A stretch of 64,000 nt of DNA from Hydrogenoanaerobacterium saccharovorans (GCF_016901815.1 NZ_JACSNR010000008.1:100019-164018), one strand, 5' to 3'; counted from the stretch's first letter, positions 25,085-33,451 are shown. Notes: generated from the sequence alone by a model not told the origin. Made by a program: numbers and translations.

Positions 25085-26227
25085 TTAGGAACGGGCCCGG
25101 GCCAGGGTATCCAGTCCCAGCCGGAGCTTTTCCAGGAAGGCGTCAATATCCGCCTCGGTGTTCTGGGCATTGAAGCTCAGCCGGATGGCTGAGTCGATGC
25201 GGCGGTGGGAAAGTCCCATGGCATCCAGCACATGGCTGGCTGCGCCCTTGCCGCAGGCAGAGGCATTGGAAACATAGATGCCATACTGTTCCAGATGATG
25301 GAGCATGGTCTCGGACCGGATGCCTTCTGCCGAGAAGTTGAGAATATAGGGGAAGGCATGTTCCGGGGAGTTGAGCACAATGCCGGGAATGGCACTGAGC
25401 TTTTCCCGGGCATAGGCCTGCAGCCGGGTGACGGTTTCCCAGTCCTGCCTGATGGTCTCAGCCCGCAGCTTTGCCGCATAGCCCATACCGCAGGCCAGGG
25501 GCAGGCTCTCGGTGCCGGGACGCAGGCCGTTCTGCTGGGCGCCGCCATAGATAATCGGGTCAATGCGGGTGCCCTTCTTCACATAGAGGGCGCCGATGCC
25601 CTTGGGGGCATGGATCTTGTGTCCGCTCATGGACACAAGGTCGATGGGCAGCTTTTCCACCTTCAGGGGCAGCTTGCCATAGGCCTGTACCGCATCGCAG
25701 TGGATGGTGGCATTGGGCGCGATGCGCCGTACCTCCTCAGCGATCTCCTCATAGGGCAGCATGGTGCCCACCTCGTTGTTCACCAGCATGAAGCTCACCA
25801 GAATGGTATCCGGGGTCACCTGGGAGAGGAAATCCTCCGCCGAGATGATGCCATGCTCGTCCGGCTTGACAAACACCGGCTCAAAGCCCTCTTCCCCCAG
25901 ACGCTTCATCGGCTCCAGAATGGAGGAGTGCTCAAAGGCGGTGGTGACCATCCGCTTGCCCCGGCGGCGCTTGGCACGGGCTGTGCCGAATACGGCCCAG
26001 TTGTTGCTCTCGGTGCCGCCCGAGGTGAAGTAGAGGTTCTCCCCCTTGCCGCCGATGAGTGCTGCCGCCGATTTGGCTGCCTCCTCCATGAGCAGGTGGC
26101 TCTGCAGCCCCAGATCATAGAGGGACGACGGGTTGCCATAATGCTCCCGCATCACCTTGGTAATATAGTCGATGACCCGGTCATCCACCTGTGTGGTGGC
26201 ACTGTTGTCCAGATAGATCTCCTTCAA
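25085..26227 (-). CDS. Cysteine desulfurase (NifS/IscS family), partner of ThiI
   Basis: Protein of 380 residues, PLP-dependent. YLDNSATTQ starts the protein; TSGGTESNNWAV is the PLP-phosphate region; HCDAVQAYGK holds the PLP-ring aspartate; SMSGHKIHAPKGIGALYVKK holds the Schiff-base lysine; SNASACGKGAASHVLDAMG contains the catalytic cysteine loop in the short form typical of the group II/NifZ type found beside thiI in Firmicutes. The start codon is TTG, with GGGGAGAGAG just ahead, directly behind a clear promoter. It converts cysteine to alanine and passes the persulfide on. Confidence 0.95.
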   Translation of the reverse strand: MKEIYLDNSATTQVDDRVIDYITKVMREHYGNPSSLYDLGLQSHLLMEEAAKSAAALIGGKGENLYFTSGGTESNNWAVFGTARAKRRRGKRMVTTAFEHSSILEPMKRLGEEGFEPVFVKPDEHGIISAEDFLSQVTPDTILVSFMLVNNEVGTMLPYEEIAEEVRRIAPNATIHCDAVQAYGKLPLKVEKLPIDLVSMSGHKIHAPKGIGALYVKKGTRIDPIIYGGAQQNGLRPGTESLPLACGMGYAAKLRAETIRQDWETVTRLQAYAREKLSAIPGIVLNSPEHAFPYILNFSAEGIRSETMLHHLEQYGIYVSNASACGKGAASHVLDAMGLSHRRIDSAIRLSFNAQNTEADIDAFLEKLRLGLDTLARARS

Positions 26228-26287
26228 AATACTCTCTCCCCCAGTCTGAAACGCCTGCCGGTCCTCTGCCGGCGCATATATGGTTTT

Positions 26288-26316
26288 ATTATACTATATA
26301 TCCCCGGTTCTTTCAA
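26288..26316 (-). promoter_or_regulatory. Promoter of the cysteine desulfurase-thiI operon
   Basis: Minus-strand TTGAAA (26311-26316), 17-base spacer, TATAAT (26288-26293). Confidence 0.8.
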
Positions 26317-26354
26317 ATCTTCCAGTGAATTTTTCCGGCAAAATCCGTGGTTTC

Positions 26355-26383
26355 TTGCGCCTTTTTCCCAGGTGTGGTAGGAT
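26355..26383 (+). promoter_or_regulatory. Promoter of the GNAT gene
   Basis: TTGCGC (26355-26360), 17-base spacer with TGG extension, TAGGAT (26378-26383). Confidence 0.5.
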
Positions 26384-26430
26384 AGGATCATCATCAGCCG
26401 GTCCTATGCCGGCAAAAGGAGAGAGAACCC

Positions 26431-26877
26431 ATGCAAACTGTCATCACCCTGCTGGAAGTTGCTGCCCCCGACCTGCTCGACCGCTGTCTTGCGGTGCGGC
26501 AGGAGGTCTTTACCCGGGAAATGGGAGTCCCCGCCGATGTGGAACGGGACAGCCGGGACTGTCTGGACGGGGAATGCCGGCACTTCCTCATCACCCGGGA
26601 CGGCAGGGACATCGGCGCGGTGCGCTGTCTGCCCCAGGAGGACGGTACCCTGCGGCTCCAGCGGTTCTGCATCCGGAAGGACTGCCGGGGACAGGGCGCC
26701 GGACGCCAGACCCTCGCCGCTGTGGAAAACCGCTTCCGGGCGGAGGGGCTCTCGGCTGTGGTGCTGGACGCCAAATGTTCTGCCCGGGGCTTCTATGAGG
26801 CCTGCGGCTATGAGGCGGTATCCGGGGAGTTCCTGGAAGCCGGTGTGCCCCACGTGGCAATGCGCCGGGCACTGTGA
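26431..26877 (+). CDS. GNAT family N-acetyltransferase
   Basis: Protein of 148 residues. The acetyl-CoA binding motif A is IRKDCRGQGAGRQTLAAVEN (residues about 92-112), preceded by LQRFCI (strand beta-4), and followed by motif B with ARGFYEACGYEAV. The opening LDRCLAVRQEVFTREMGVP and the C-terminal EAGVPHVAMRRAL are like the ElaA/YjcF subgroup, whose substrates are unknown. AAAGGAGAG precedes the ATG. It is monocistronic, with a terminator after it. Confidence 0.9.
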   Translation: MQTVITLLEVAAPDLLDRCLAVRQEVFTREMGVPADVERDSRDCLDGECRHFLITRDGRDIGAVRCLPQEDGTLRLQRFCIRKDCRGQGAGRQTLAAVENRFRAEGLSAVVLDAKCSARGFYEACGYEAVSGEFLEAGVPHVAMRRAL

Positions 26878-26888
26878 CTGTTTTTCCG

Positions 26889-26934
26889 CAAAAAAGAGCC
26901 TGTCCCCCCTGTGCCGGGGAACGGGCTCTTTTTC
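26889..26934. terminator. Bidirectional terminator between GNAT and VanZ genes
   Basis: GAGCCTGTCCCC and CGGGGAACGGGCTC arms flanked by AAAAAA and TTTTT; suits both converging genes. Confidence 0.85.
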
Positions 26935-26939
26935 TGCTG

Positions 26940-27428
26940 TTATGCCGCCGGTTTTCTCCCCCGGAGCCGGGCAAGAAGCCGCCGCAGGCCGGTGAGGACA
27001 CAGCCCAGCACCGCTCCGGTAAAGGCTCCTGCCGTATCGATGAGCACATCCCGGAGGTTGCCGTCCCGTCCGGGCACCGAGAGCTGATGCCATTCATCGG
27101 TGAGGGCAAAGCCCGCCGCCAGCATCACTGCCAGCAGAGCGGAGACCGCCGGGGAAAACTTCCGGCGCAGCAGGGCATAGAGGAGCAGCCCCAGCAGGAG
27201 ATACTCGCTGAAATGCGCCAGCTTGCGCAGGAGGTATTCCGGGCGTCCCCACCGGGCCAGCAGGGCATAGAACCCGGGGAGTTCGGTTTCGATCAGACCC
27301 AGTACCCCCCGGGACAGACCCGAAGAGAGGGTACCGCTCTGGGCTGAAAACAGCCAGACTGCCCCCATGCACAGCAGCACAGCTCCCAGAGGCAGCAGCC
27401 AGCGCATCGGGCGCCTTGTTCCGGACAT
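26940..27428 (-). CDS. VanZ-family membrane protein
   Basis: Protein of 162 residues with four membrane segments. RKLAHFSEYLLLGLLLYALL and the later TDEWHQLSVPGRDGNLRDVLIDT are the two conserved VanZ blocks. VanZ-like proteins are found in teicoplanin-resistance clusters and, alone, in many Clostridia; the biochemical role is unclear. The ATG at 27428 (AGAAGG eight bases ahead) is preferred over an earlier ATG that overlaps that site. No vancomycin-resistance genes are nearby. Confidence 0.88.
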   Translation of the reverse strand: MSGTRRPMRWLLPLGAVLLCMGAVWLFSAQSGTLSSGLSRGVLGLIETELPGFYALLARWGRPEYLLRKLAHFSEYLLLGLLLYALLRRKFSPAVSALLAVMLAAGFALTDEWHQLSVPGRDGNLRDVLIDTAGAFTGAVLGCVLTGLRRLLARLRGRKPAA

Positions 27429-27585
27429 GAAGCCAACCTTCTTTCCTCCCATGATGGACTTATTCTATCACAATTTCCCCGGCCGCACACAGACAAATTC
27501 TTCCGGAACTGTGTCGGTTTTGTAAAATTCAGGGGAAATGCAGAAATCCGTCCCATTTCCGGCACAGCTTCCATGGGACTCTTCA

Positions 27586-27614
27586 TTGACAGACCCCGCC
27601 GCGGATTATAAAAT
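27586..27614 (+). promoter_or_regulatory. Promoter of the orphan binding lipoprotein
   Basis: TTGACA (27586-27591), 17-base spacer, TAAAAT (27609-27614). Confidence 0.8.
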
Positions 27615-27673
27615 AGAGGTACCGACCCTCTGCCGGGAAGCGGTCCCGGCCCGATGAAAGGAACCGACGCGCT

Positions 27674-28750
27674 ATGAAACTGACCCGACTGATTGCAGCG
27701 GCTCTGACTGCCGTCTGCATCTTTACCCTCACCTCCTGCAAACAGGAGGATACACAGACCACTGCCAATGACTATCCGGTGCATGTGGCGGATACCGTGG
27801 TGGATCACCGTCCCAAAAAGGTGGTGAGCCTGGCTCCGGCCCTCACCGATACCCTGTTCCAGCTGCAGATTGCCGGACGGGTGGTAGCCATCAGCGATTA
27901 CTGCGATCTGCCTGCCCAGCCCGGTGACCTGGAATACTATGAATATCCCCGGGCCGGCACCCAGCAGCTTCCGGATATTGACGCCATCAAGGAACTGGGC
28001 GCTGATCTGGTGCTGATGACCGCCCAGCCCACCGACGCGGTGGCTCTGGAGCTCCAGCAGGCCAACATCGACTTTGTGGTGATCCCGCCCGCCTCGGATC
28101 TGGAAGGGGTGCGGCAGAACTATGTGGATCTGTTCCGGCTGCTCTATGGTGAGGAGACCGGCGCCAAAATGGCAGAGGAATACCTCGTGCCCTTTGACCA
28201 CAAACTCGCTGAGATCCAGTCCTGCCTGGACGCCGCCGGGGAGAAGAATATCTCCACCGTCTATGTAGCCGGGGGCCTTTTGCAGATCGCCACCGGCGAC
28301 AGCTTTGAGGGGTATATCCTCGAGCTTCTCGGAACCCAGAACTGGGGGGCGGACTACACCAACTACTCCTATCCCCAGGAGAAGGAAGTGGATCTCAACC
28401 CCGATGTGATCTTCTATAACGGTATGATCTCCGGGGAGACCATTGCCGCCTCGAGCTGCTACAAGACCACCAACGCAGGCAAGGCCGGAGCCATCTATGA
28501 GATCGACCCGGAGAACCTGGAACGCCAGAGCCCCGACCTGCTGGATACCCTCTGGACCATGGGGAAGCTCCTCTATCCTGAGAGCTTTGTCCACAATGAG
28601 CCGGGTCAGCCCTGGGAGAGCTCTCCTGCCTCGATGGGCTATATCCCCGATGAGGAGGACACCGCTGAGCCGGAGACCACCGAGCCGGAGAATCCGGACG
28701 AAGCAGAGTCCCAGACCAGCAGCGAAGAGAAGAGTTCCTCCGCAGCCTGA
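27674..28750 (+). CDS. BtuF/FecB-type substrate-binding lipoprotein, orphan
   Basis: Protein of 358 residues. Lipobox FTLTSC (Cys near residue 17) and then the helical-backbone binding fold of cobalamin/siderophore/haem receptors: RPKKVVSLAPALTDTLFQL near residue 45, PDIDAIKELGADLVLMT near residue 100. It would capture a metal chelate or corrinoid outside the cell. No permease or ATPase gene of that class is nearby, so its transporter is encoded elsewhere or it has another role. The C-terminal 40 residues are an acidic Glu/Pro/Ser tail, unusual for the family. AAAGGA lies about 15 bases ahead of the ATG. Confidence 0.82.
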   Translation: MKLTRLIAAALTAVCIFTLTSCKQEDTQTTANDYPVHVADTVVDHRPKKVVSLAPALTDTLFQLQIAGRVVAISDYCDLPAQPGDLEYYEYPRAGTQQLPDIDAIKELGADLVLMTAQPTDAVALELQQANIDFVVIPPASDLEGVRQNYVDLFRLLYGEETGAKMAEEYLVPFDHKLAEIQSCLDAAGEKNISTVYVAGGLLQIATGDSFEGYILELLGTQNWGADYTNYSYPQEKEVDLNPDVIFYNGMISGETIAASSCYKTTNAGKAGAIYEIDPENLERQSPDLLDTLWTMGKLLYPESFVHNEPGQPWESSPASMGYIPDEEDTAEPETTEPENPDEAESQTSSEEKSSSAA

Positions 28751-28752
28751 TA

Positions 28753-28806
28753 AAAACAGCACGCCGCCCTCTGCCGGGTTTTCCCCGGACGAAGACGGCG
28801 TTTTTG
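28753..28806 (+). terminator. Terminator of the binding lipoprotein gene
   Basis: ACGCCG ... CGGCGT arms enclosing CCGGG-TTTT-CCCGG, then TTTTT. Downstream bases 28807-28954 hold no gene. Confidence 0.65.
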
Positions 28807-28954
28807 TTTGGGAGCGCAGAGGCAGGCGGACTATCGGGCATACTCGGGGCAAGGAGCATGCCGGGAAGATGGCATTTGCTCCGGCGCAGACACACTGCCC
28901 GGCGGGCTTCTGTGCAGCGGCAGGATTCCCCGCTATATGGGCAATACCGCCCCA

Positions 28955-29004
28955 AAACAAACACCCCCGCCGCACAGACCAGGCCGTGCGGCGGGGGTGT
29001 TTTC
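28955..29004 (-). terminator. Strong terminator of the nucleoside hydrolase gene
   Basis: Perfect 15-base arms (28961-28975 and 28986-29000) with a 10-base loop; minus-strand tail TTTGTTTT. Confidence 0.9.
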
Positions 29005-29024
29005 ATGTACGGGAACCGGACGGA

Positions 29025-29984
29025 TCAGACTTCGTCATAGAGCCACATGGCGGCGGTGGGATTCTCGGGAACACCGTTTGCCGAAGCCAGGGCGTCAATG
29101 AACAGCTTCTGGAACCCGGCGGGGTCCACAGCGGTGCAGACCTTCACATTGGGGGTCCGACCCAGGCGGTTGTCAAGGTCGCAGACGGTCATGCCGCGGG
29201 TGAGCGGGGAAGCGGTTTCGACGCCCACAAAGCAGTCCACAGTGGTGTAGAGCTCCGGTGCCAGCAGGTAGGCCACGGCGGTGGAGTCGAACATGTTGAG
29301 CCCGCTCTCCATATCGCCGTCCCGGTAGTGCTCAAACAGCCGGTAGATCATCTCGGCGGTGGGGTTATTGCCCCGGACCGCATCCACCATGGGGCCGGTG
29401 ATCCGGGCCATATTTGCCAGCTCCAGGCCGCACATCACAATGGGCAGTCCGGAACGGAACACAATATCCGCCGCCTCGGGGTCCACATAGATGTTGAACT
29501 CGGCTGCCGGGGTGATGTTGCCCCGGAGGAAAGCGCCGCCCATGAGGACGATCTCCTCGATCTTCTCCTTGACCTCGGGATACTGGACAAAGAGCAGGGC
29601 CAGATTGGTCAGCGGGCCGATGGGCACCAGGGTGACCTTCTCCTCACTGCGCTCCAGTACCCGGCGCATGGCCTCCACCGCATGGAGCTTCACCGGCTGC
29701 ACGGTCACCTCATCAAAGGCAAAGCCGTCCATACCCGATTCGCCATGGGTATCGCCGGCATCATACCGCATGCCGGTCAGCGACCGGGAAGCACCTGCCG
29801 CCACCGGAACTCCGGCATTCCACAGGGTCATCAGACGCAGGGCGTTGTGGGTGGTTTTTTCCACGCTCACATTGCCGGATACAGTGGTGATCAGCTGGAC
29901 ATCCAGTTCGGGACTGAACATGGCAATGGCAATGGCTGCTGCATCATCAATGCCGGGATCGGTGTCAATAATGATCTTACGCAT
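29025..29984 (-). CDS. Inosine-uridine preferring nucleoside hydrolase
   Basis: Protein of 319 residues. IIIDTDPGIDDAAAIAIAM is the diagnostic calcium-binding N-terminal motif; GPLTNLALL and the aspartate in NMFDSTAVAYLL complete the active site. It hydrolyses N-ribosides to base plus ribose in nucleoside salvage. The ATG at 29984 follows GGAGGAAGAT; family length is normal. A promoter is visible upstream and the gene stands alone, divergent from spoIIID. Confidence 0.93.
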   Translation of the reverse strand: MRKIIIDTDPGIDDAAAIAIAMFSPELDVQLITTVSGNVSVEKTTHNALRLMTLWNAGVPVAAGASRSLTGMRYDAGDTHGESGMDGFAFDEVTVQPVKLHAVEAMRRVLERSEEKVTLVPIGPLTNLALLFVQYPEVKEKIEEIVLMGGAFLRGNITPAAEFNIYVDPEAADIVFRSGLPIVMCGLELANMARITGPMVDAVRGNNPTAEMIYRLFEHYRDGDMESGLNMFDSTAVAYLLAPELYTTVDCFVGVETASPLTRGMTVCDLDNRLGRTPNVKVCTAVDPAGFQKLFIDALASANGVPENPTAAMWLYDEV

Positions 29985-30033
29985 GGATCTATCTTCCTCC
30001 TTATTGGCAGAACTGCCGCATCTGATTCCTACT

Positions 30034-30063
30034 ATATCAAATCCGGCCCGGCTTCCGCAAGGG
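30034..30063 (-). promoter_or_regulatory. Promoter of the nucleoside hydrolase gene
   Basis: Minus strand TTGCGG then 18 bases then TATAGT, roughly 50-80 bases ahead of the start codon. Confidence 0.55.
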
Positions 30064-30082
30064 ATTTCTGCACCAAAAATGG

Positions 30083-30112
30083 GCATATCCCTCCGACACC
30101 TCCGCATACATT
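30083..30112 (+). promoter_or_regulatory. Sigma-E-like promoter of spoIIID
   Basis: GCATATC (30083-30089), 15-base spacer, CATACATT (30105-30112). The mother-cell sigma-E consensus is KMATATT, 14-15 bases, CATACAMT, so one position in each box differs. No sigma-A boxes are seen here. spoIIID is a known sigma-E target. Confidence 0.65.
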
Positions 30113-30151
30113 CAGAACAGAATGATGTTTTCGGAGGAGGTTATTTCCGCC

Positions 30152-30415
30152 ATGAAAGGGATCCCGGAAGACCGTGCCCTGATGCTGGGGCAATATATTG
30201 TTGACCATGGCGCTACGGTGCGCAGTACCGCTGCTGCCTTTGGCTTTTCCAAGAGTCTGGTGCATAAGGATGTCACCGAACGCCTGTCCCGGCTGAGTCC
30301 GGAACTGTGGGAGAGTGTCCATGCCGTACTGATGAAAAACCGGGACGAACGCCATCTCCGGGGCGGTGAAGCCACCCGGGAAAAATACAGCCGTCTGCGG
30401 GACAGTCAGATGTGA
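30152..30415 (+). CDS. spoIIID: Mother-cell sporulation transcription factor SpoIIID
   Basis: Protein of 87 residues, close to the usual 80-93. MLGQYIVDHGATVRSTAAAF leads into the helix-turn-helix FGFSKSLVHKDVTERL, and NRDERHLRGGEATREKYSRL is the basic C-terminal helix that also contacts DNA; all blocks line up with Bacillus SpoIIID. SpoIIID activates and represses genes in the mother cell during stage III of sporulation. The ATG at 30152 matches the known N terminus better than an earlier in-frame ATG at 30122. Its presence implies the host can, or recently could, sporulate. Confidence 0.95.
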   Translation: MKGIPEDRALMLGQYIVDHGATVRSTAAAFGFSKSLVHKDVTERLSRLSPELWESVHAVLMKNRDERHLRGGEATREKYSRLRDSQM

Positions 30416-30420
30416 CTGCC

Positions 30421-30449
30421 TTGTGTTTCAGTGTCAGGACTGGTATAAT
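30421..30449 (+). promoter_or_regulatory. Promoter of proC
   Basis: TTGTGT (30421-30426), 17-base spacer ending TGG, TATAAT (30444-30449). Confidence 0.75.
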
Positions 30450-30503
30450 GAGCCTTGTAAAGGGAAAAGACACGTCTGTCACCCCACAAGGAGGAACTCA
30501 ACT

Positions 30504-31286
30504 ATGAAACTGGCATTCATCGGTATGGGCAATATGGCCTATGCCATTCTCAAGGGCGGCTGTGACCGTGGATTCTTCAATCCCGCTCATGTGTCCGCTT
30601 ATGACATCAATACCGTGCGTCTGGCAGAGGTTGCCGCTGAAACCGGCATCACCGCCGCTGTCTCCGCTGCGGAAGCCGCCCGTCAGGCCGATATGGTCCT
30701 GCTGGCAGTAAAGCCCAATGTGGTGGAGAGCGTTGTGGCAGAAATGGGCGATGCCCTCTGCGGCAAGGCTGTACTGTCCATTGCCTCGGGCTGGACCACC
30801 GAAAAGCTGCGTGCCCTGCTGCCGGAATCGGCCCGTGTGATGTTCGTGATCCCCAATACCCCCTGCATGGTGGGCGAAGGCATGGCAATCGCGGAAGAGG
30901 GCAGCACCTTCACCCAGGAGGAGCAGGAGTATGTCCGGGAGCTGTTCTCGGCCATCGGTCAGTACCGGGTGGTGCCCCAGAAGCTGATGAACGGCGCTTC
31001 CACCCTCACCGGCTGCGGCCCGGCCTTCATCTACCTCATCATGGAGGGTCTGGCAGACGGCGCTGTCTATCATGGCGTGCCCCGTCAGCTGGCCTATGAG
31101 CTGGCTGCCCAGACAGTGATCGGCGCCGGCAAGATGCTGCTGGAAAGCGGCCTGCACCCCGGTGCGCTCAAGGACAATGTCTGCTCGCCCGGCGGCACTA
31201 CCATCCGCGGCATCCGTGCCATGGAGGACGCCGGTGTCCGTGCCGCGATGATCGACGCCATCGACGCCGCCAGCCACAACGCCTGA
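30504..31286 (+). CDS. proC: Pyrroline-5-carboxylate reductase
   Basis: Protein of 260 residues, last step of proline synthesis. FIGMGNMAYAILKGG is the Rossmann NADPH site; LAVKPNVVE and LTGCGPAFIYLIMEGLADGA follow; SPGGTTIRGIRAMEDAGVRAAMIDAI is the ProC signature near the C terminus. AAGGAGGAA precedes the ATG and a consensus-like promoter lies upstream. proA and proB are not in the window. Confidence 0.96.
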   Translation: MKLAFIGMGNMAYAILKGGCDRGFFNPAHVSAYDINTVRLAEVAAETGITAAVSAAEAARQADMVLLAVKPNVVESVVAEMGDALCGKAVLSIASGWTTEKLRALLPESARVMFVIPNTPCMVGEGMAIAEEGSTFTQEEQEYVRELFSAIGQYRVVPQKLMNGASTLTGCGPAFIYLIMEGLADGAVYHGVPRQLAYELAAQTVIGAGKMLLESGLHPGALKDNVCSPGGTTIRGIRAMEDAGVRAAMIDAIDAASHNA

Positions 31287-31298
31287 GTCTGTCTGTTC

Positions 31299-31334
31299 AA
31301 AACCGGCTGTTCCACTGGGACAGCCGGTTTTTTC
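31299..31334 (+). terminator. Terminator of proC
   Basis: AACCGGCTGT (31301-31310) and ACAGCCGGTT (31320-31329), then TTTT. Between here and 31642 (about 310 bases) no gene is supported. Confidence 0.9.
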
Positions 31335-31642
31335 TGTCCCCGGGGCGCCCTCTGTTTTCCACCGGGCGGCTCGCAAAGTGTGGAAAAGTCTGTACGCTGC
31401 GGCTTTTTACTCGCCCGGCTCTCCTCCTCACAGTGCCAGCCGGCAGCACTGGGGTCAGCTGATCCGCTTTAATGGGCGGCATGCCGGAGAGCCACTTCCG
31501 CTTTCCACAGCAGCTGCCGCAGAAGGTGGAAAACTCTCCCCTGTACGGGCTTTTGCCGGGCGCAGGCGGTCTGCTCACCGACCCGCTTGTTTCCGGTGCA
31601 CTGCCGCAAGGAGGCACAGCACCGGGCAAACTGCCCCATCCG

Positions 31643-31682
31643 AAAATCCCCGGCACTCACTCTGGAATGCCGGGGATTTTTT
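31643..31682 (-). terminator. Terminator of the SIMPL gene pair
   Basis: AAAATCCCCGGCA and TGCCGGGGATTTTTT arms with a 12-base loop, just beyond the second SIMPL gene. Confidence 0.85.
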
Positions 31683-31709
31683 ATCCATTTACAGCTGCTG
31701 TACCGGGGG

Positions 31710-32393
31710 TCACTTCAGCTCGTAGATCACACGGACTTCCGCTGTGACACTCAGGTCGCCGGGCGCCGAAAGGGTGGCATCGGTAAAGCTGCCGTCCTCT
31801 GCCTGCTGGCGCACCAGTGTCGCTCCGCCGTAGGAGCTCTCCTCCACCGAGATCACATCGCCCAGGGTGCGTCCGGCTGCTTCCGCCATCTTCTGAGCCG
31901 ACTCCTTCGCGTCAGCCGCGGCGTTCTCCAGCGCCTGTTCATACAGGGCGGCCTCATCTGCCACGCCGTATTCCACATCGTAGATGCTGTTGACACCCGC
32001 ATTTACTACGCCGTCAATGGCTTCGCCGGCACGGTCCACCTCCCGGACCAGCACGGTCATCCGGGTGGACATCTGATAGCCGCCGTCATACTGTTCGCCC
32101 AGATAGATGCGCTCGGTCTTGATGTCCGATTCCGCCACACCCATACCGGTGAGAAAGTCCACCGCCGCCTGGACCGCTTCCGCATTCTTCTCGCGTGCCG
32201 CCTCTGTGGTAGCGCCTTCTGTCTCCACTCCCAGGGTGAGCTGGGCAATATCCGCCGCGGCAGTCGCCTTGCCGCTGCCTCCGGCGGTCACGCTCTCCGG
32301 CAGGGTCTGGGCGGTTGAATTCTGTGCTGCACAGCCCGCCAGGCTCAGTATCAGAAGCCCGGTGGTCAGCAGGGCTATGATCCTCTGTTTCAT
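31710..32393 (-). CDS. SIMPL-domain (DUF541) lipoprotein
   Basis: Protein of 227 residues. The lipobox LSLAGC gives a lipid anchor (Cys near residue 21). VTAGGSGKATAAADIAQLTLGV is the characteristic start of the SIMPL domain, followed by the helix with repeated Ala/Glu and a second half SVEESSYGG and VTAEVRVIYEL at the end. SIMPL proteins fold as secreted oligomers of unknown role (some Brucella homologues are surface antigens). AGGAGGGG precedes the ATG. It is the second of two paralogous genes 13 bases apart, about one third identical by eye. Confidence 0.88.
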   Translation of the reverse strand: MKQRIIALLTTGLLILSLAGCAAQNSTAQTLPESVTAGGSGKATAAADIAQLTLGVETEGATTEAAREKNAEAVQAAVDFLTGMGVAESDIKTERIYLGEQYDGGYQMSTRMTVLVREVDRAGEAIDGVVNAGVNSIYDVEYGVADEAALYEQALENAAADAKESAQKMAEAAGRTLGDVISVEESSYGGATLVRQQAEDGSFTDATLSAPGDLSVTAEVRVIYELK

Positions 32394-32406
32394 TCTGCTC
32401 CCCTCC

Positions 32407-33126
32407 TTATACCAGCTCAAAGACAATCTCTACCTGGGCTTCCACCTGTTCCAGTCCCGGCAGGATCGGTGTGGTCTCCTGAGCGGAATCCGACGCAAAA
32501 TATCCGCCGCCTGTATCAGGGTTGTTGCGCTCAGTCTCCTCGGCTACGCCATAGCCCGACTCGGTGATATACAGTGCCTTGCCTACGGTCTTGCCCGAAG
32601 CTGCCGCCAGCTTTTCCGCCGACTGCCGGGCACTTTCCACAGCGGCGCCCAATGCCTCGGTATAGAGATCACCGGCATCGCTGACTGTCTGGGTCAGACT
32701 TCCGGTGGAGGTGGCTCCGCCTGCCACTGCCGCATCCAGAACAGCCCCGGCTTCGGCTCCCTCCGGCACCTTGACGGTGAAGCTCACCCGGTATTCATAG
32801 CCGTCCCGGTAGCTGGTGTAATTGGTATAGGTATAGTGCTCCCAGAGCCAGAGGCCATCGGTGATGATATTCTCCTCCGGAACCCCGGCATCCATCAAAG
32901 CCTGACGCACTCCGGCCGCCATCTCATTGCCGGCGGAAACTGCCTCGGCGGCTGTGGGTTTTACCACATTCACGCCAGCGGTGAATTTGGTCTGATCCGG
33001 ACGGGCTTCCACAATTCCGGTGCCCTGTACCGTAATGGTATCAGGCAGCGGCTGTGTGCCGGAAAATCCGCACAGGGACAGGCACAGCGCACCTGCTGCC
33101 GCCAGTGCCAACAGTCGATGTTTCAT
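32407..33126 (-). CDS. SIMPL-domain (DUF541) secreted protein
   Basis: Protein of 239 residues, paralogue of the next gene. Signal peptide LALAAAGALCLSLCGFSG: the cysteine context LSLC is not a good lipobox, so it may be released rather than lipid-anchored. ITVQGTGIVEARPDQTKFTAGV begins the domain, which ends EAQVEIVFEL. GAAAGGAGCGAGG precedes the ATG. A promoter lies at 33294-33322. Having one lipoprotein and one possibly soluble copy suggests a hetero-oligomer. Confidence 0.87.
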   Translation of the reverse strand: MKHRLLALAAAGALCLSLCGFSGTQPLPDTITVQGTGIVEARPDQTKFTAGVNVVKPTAAEAVSAGNEMAAGVRQALMDAGVPEENIITDGLWLWEHYTYTNYTSYRDGYEYRVSFTVKVPEGAEAGAVLDAAVAGGATSTGSLTQTVSDAGDLYTEALGAAVESARQSAEKLAAASGKTVGKALYITESGYGVAEETERNNPDTGGGYFASDSAQETTPILPGLEQVEAQVEIVFELV

Positions 33127-33293
33127 AAAAACCTCGCTCCTTTCGCTGCCGGGACATCGGTCCCCGGCCTTTCACCCCATCTGTGCGCAAAACAGCCCGG
33201 ATTGATGCCCGGTCTGGAAAATTTCGGCTTTTCACCGGAATCCCCCGGGAAAAATCAGACGCTTTCCACAAAACCGAGGGGCCTTTCATCTAA

Positions 33294-33322
33294 AGTATAT
33301 CAGTATTGCGCCGGCGCTTCAA
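33294..33322 (-). promoter_or_regulatory. Promoter of the SIMPL operon
   Basis: Minus-strand TTGAAG (33317-33322), 17-base spacer, TATACT (33294-33299), downstream of both riboswitch terminators. Confidence 0.7.
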
Positions 33323-33353
33323 CACGGAGAATCGCAAAAAGCGGCAGAACATG

Positions 33354-33385
33354 AAAAAAGCCGCCTCCCGAACCGGAAGCGGCAG
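33354..33385 (-). terminator. Second terminator after the riboswitch
   Basis: GCCGCTTCC and GGGAGGCGGC arms with GGTTC loop on the minus strand, followed by TTTTTTC. Confidence 0.85.
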
Positions 33386-33401
33386 AACAGCCCGATAAAA
33401 T

Positions 33402-33451
33402 GGAAAAGAGCGGAGGCCTCCAAACAGGATACGGATGGCCCTCGCTCTTTC
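33402..33451 (-). terminator. Expression-platform terminator of the riboswitch
   Basis: On the minus strand AAAGAGCG(A)GGGCC pairs with GGCC(TC)CGCTCTTTT across a 20-base loop, about 35 bases after the aptamer. Confidence 0.75.

Noticed and set aside
26940..27428. Glycopeptide-resistance locus because of VanZ
   Set aside because: No vanH, vanA/B, vanX or vanRS genes; lone VanZ proteins are common.
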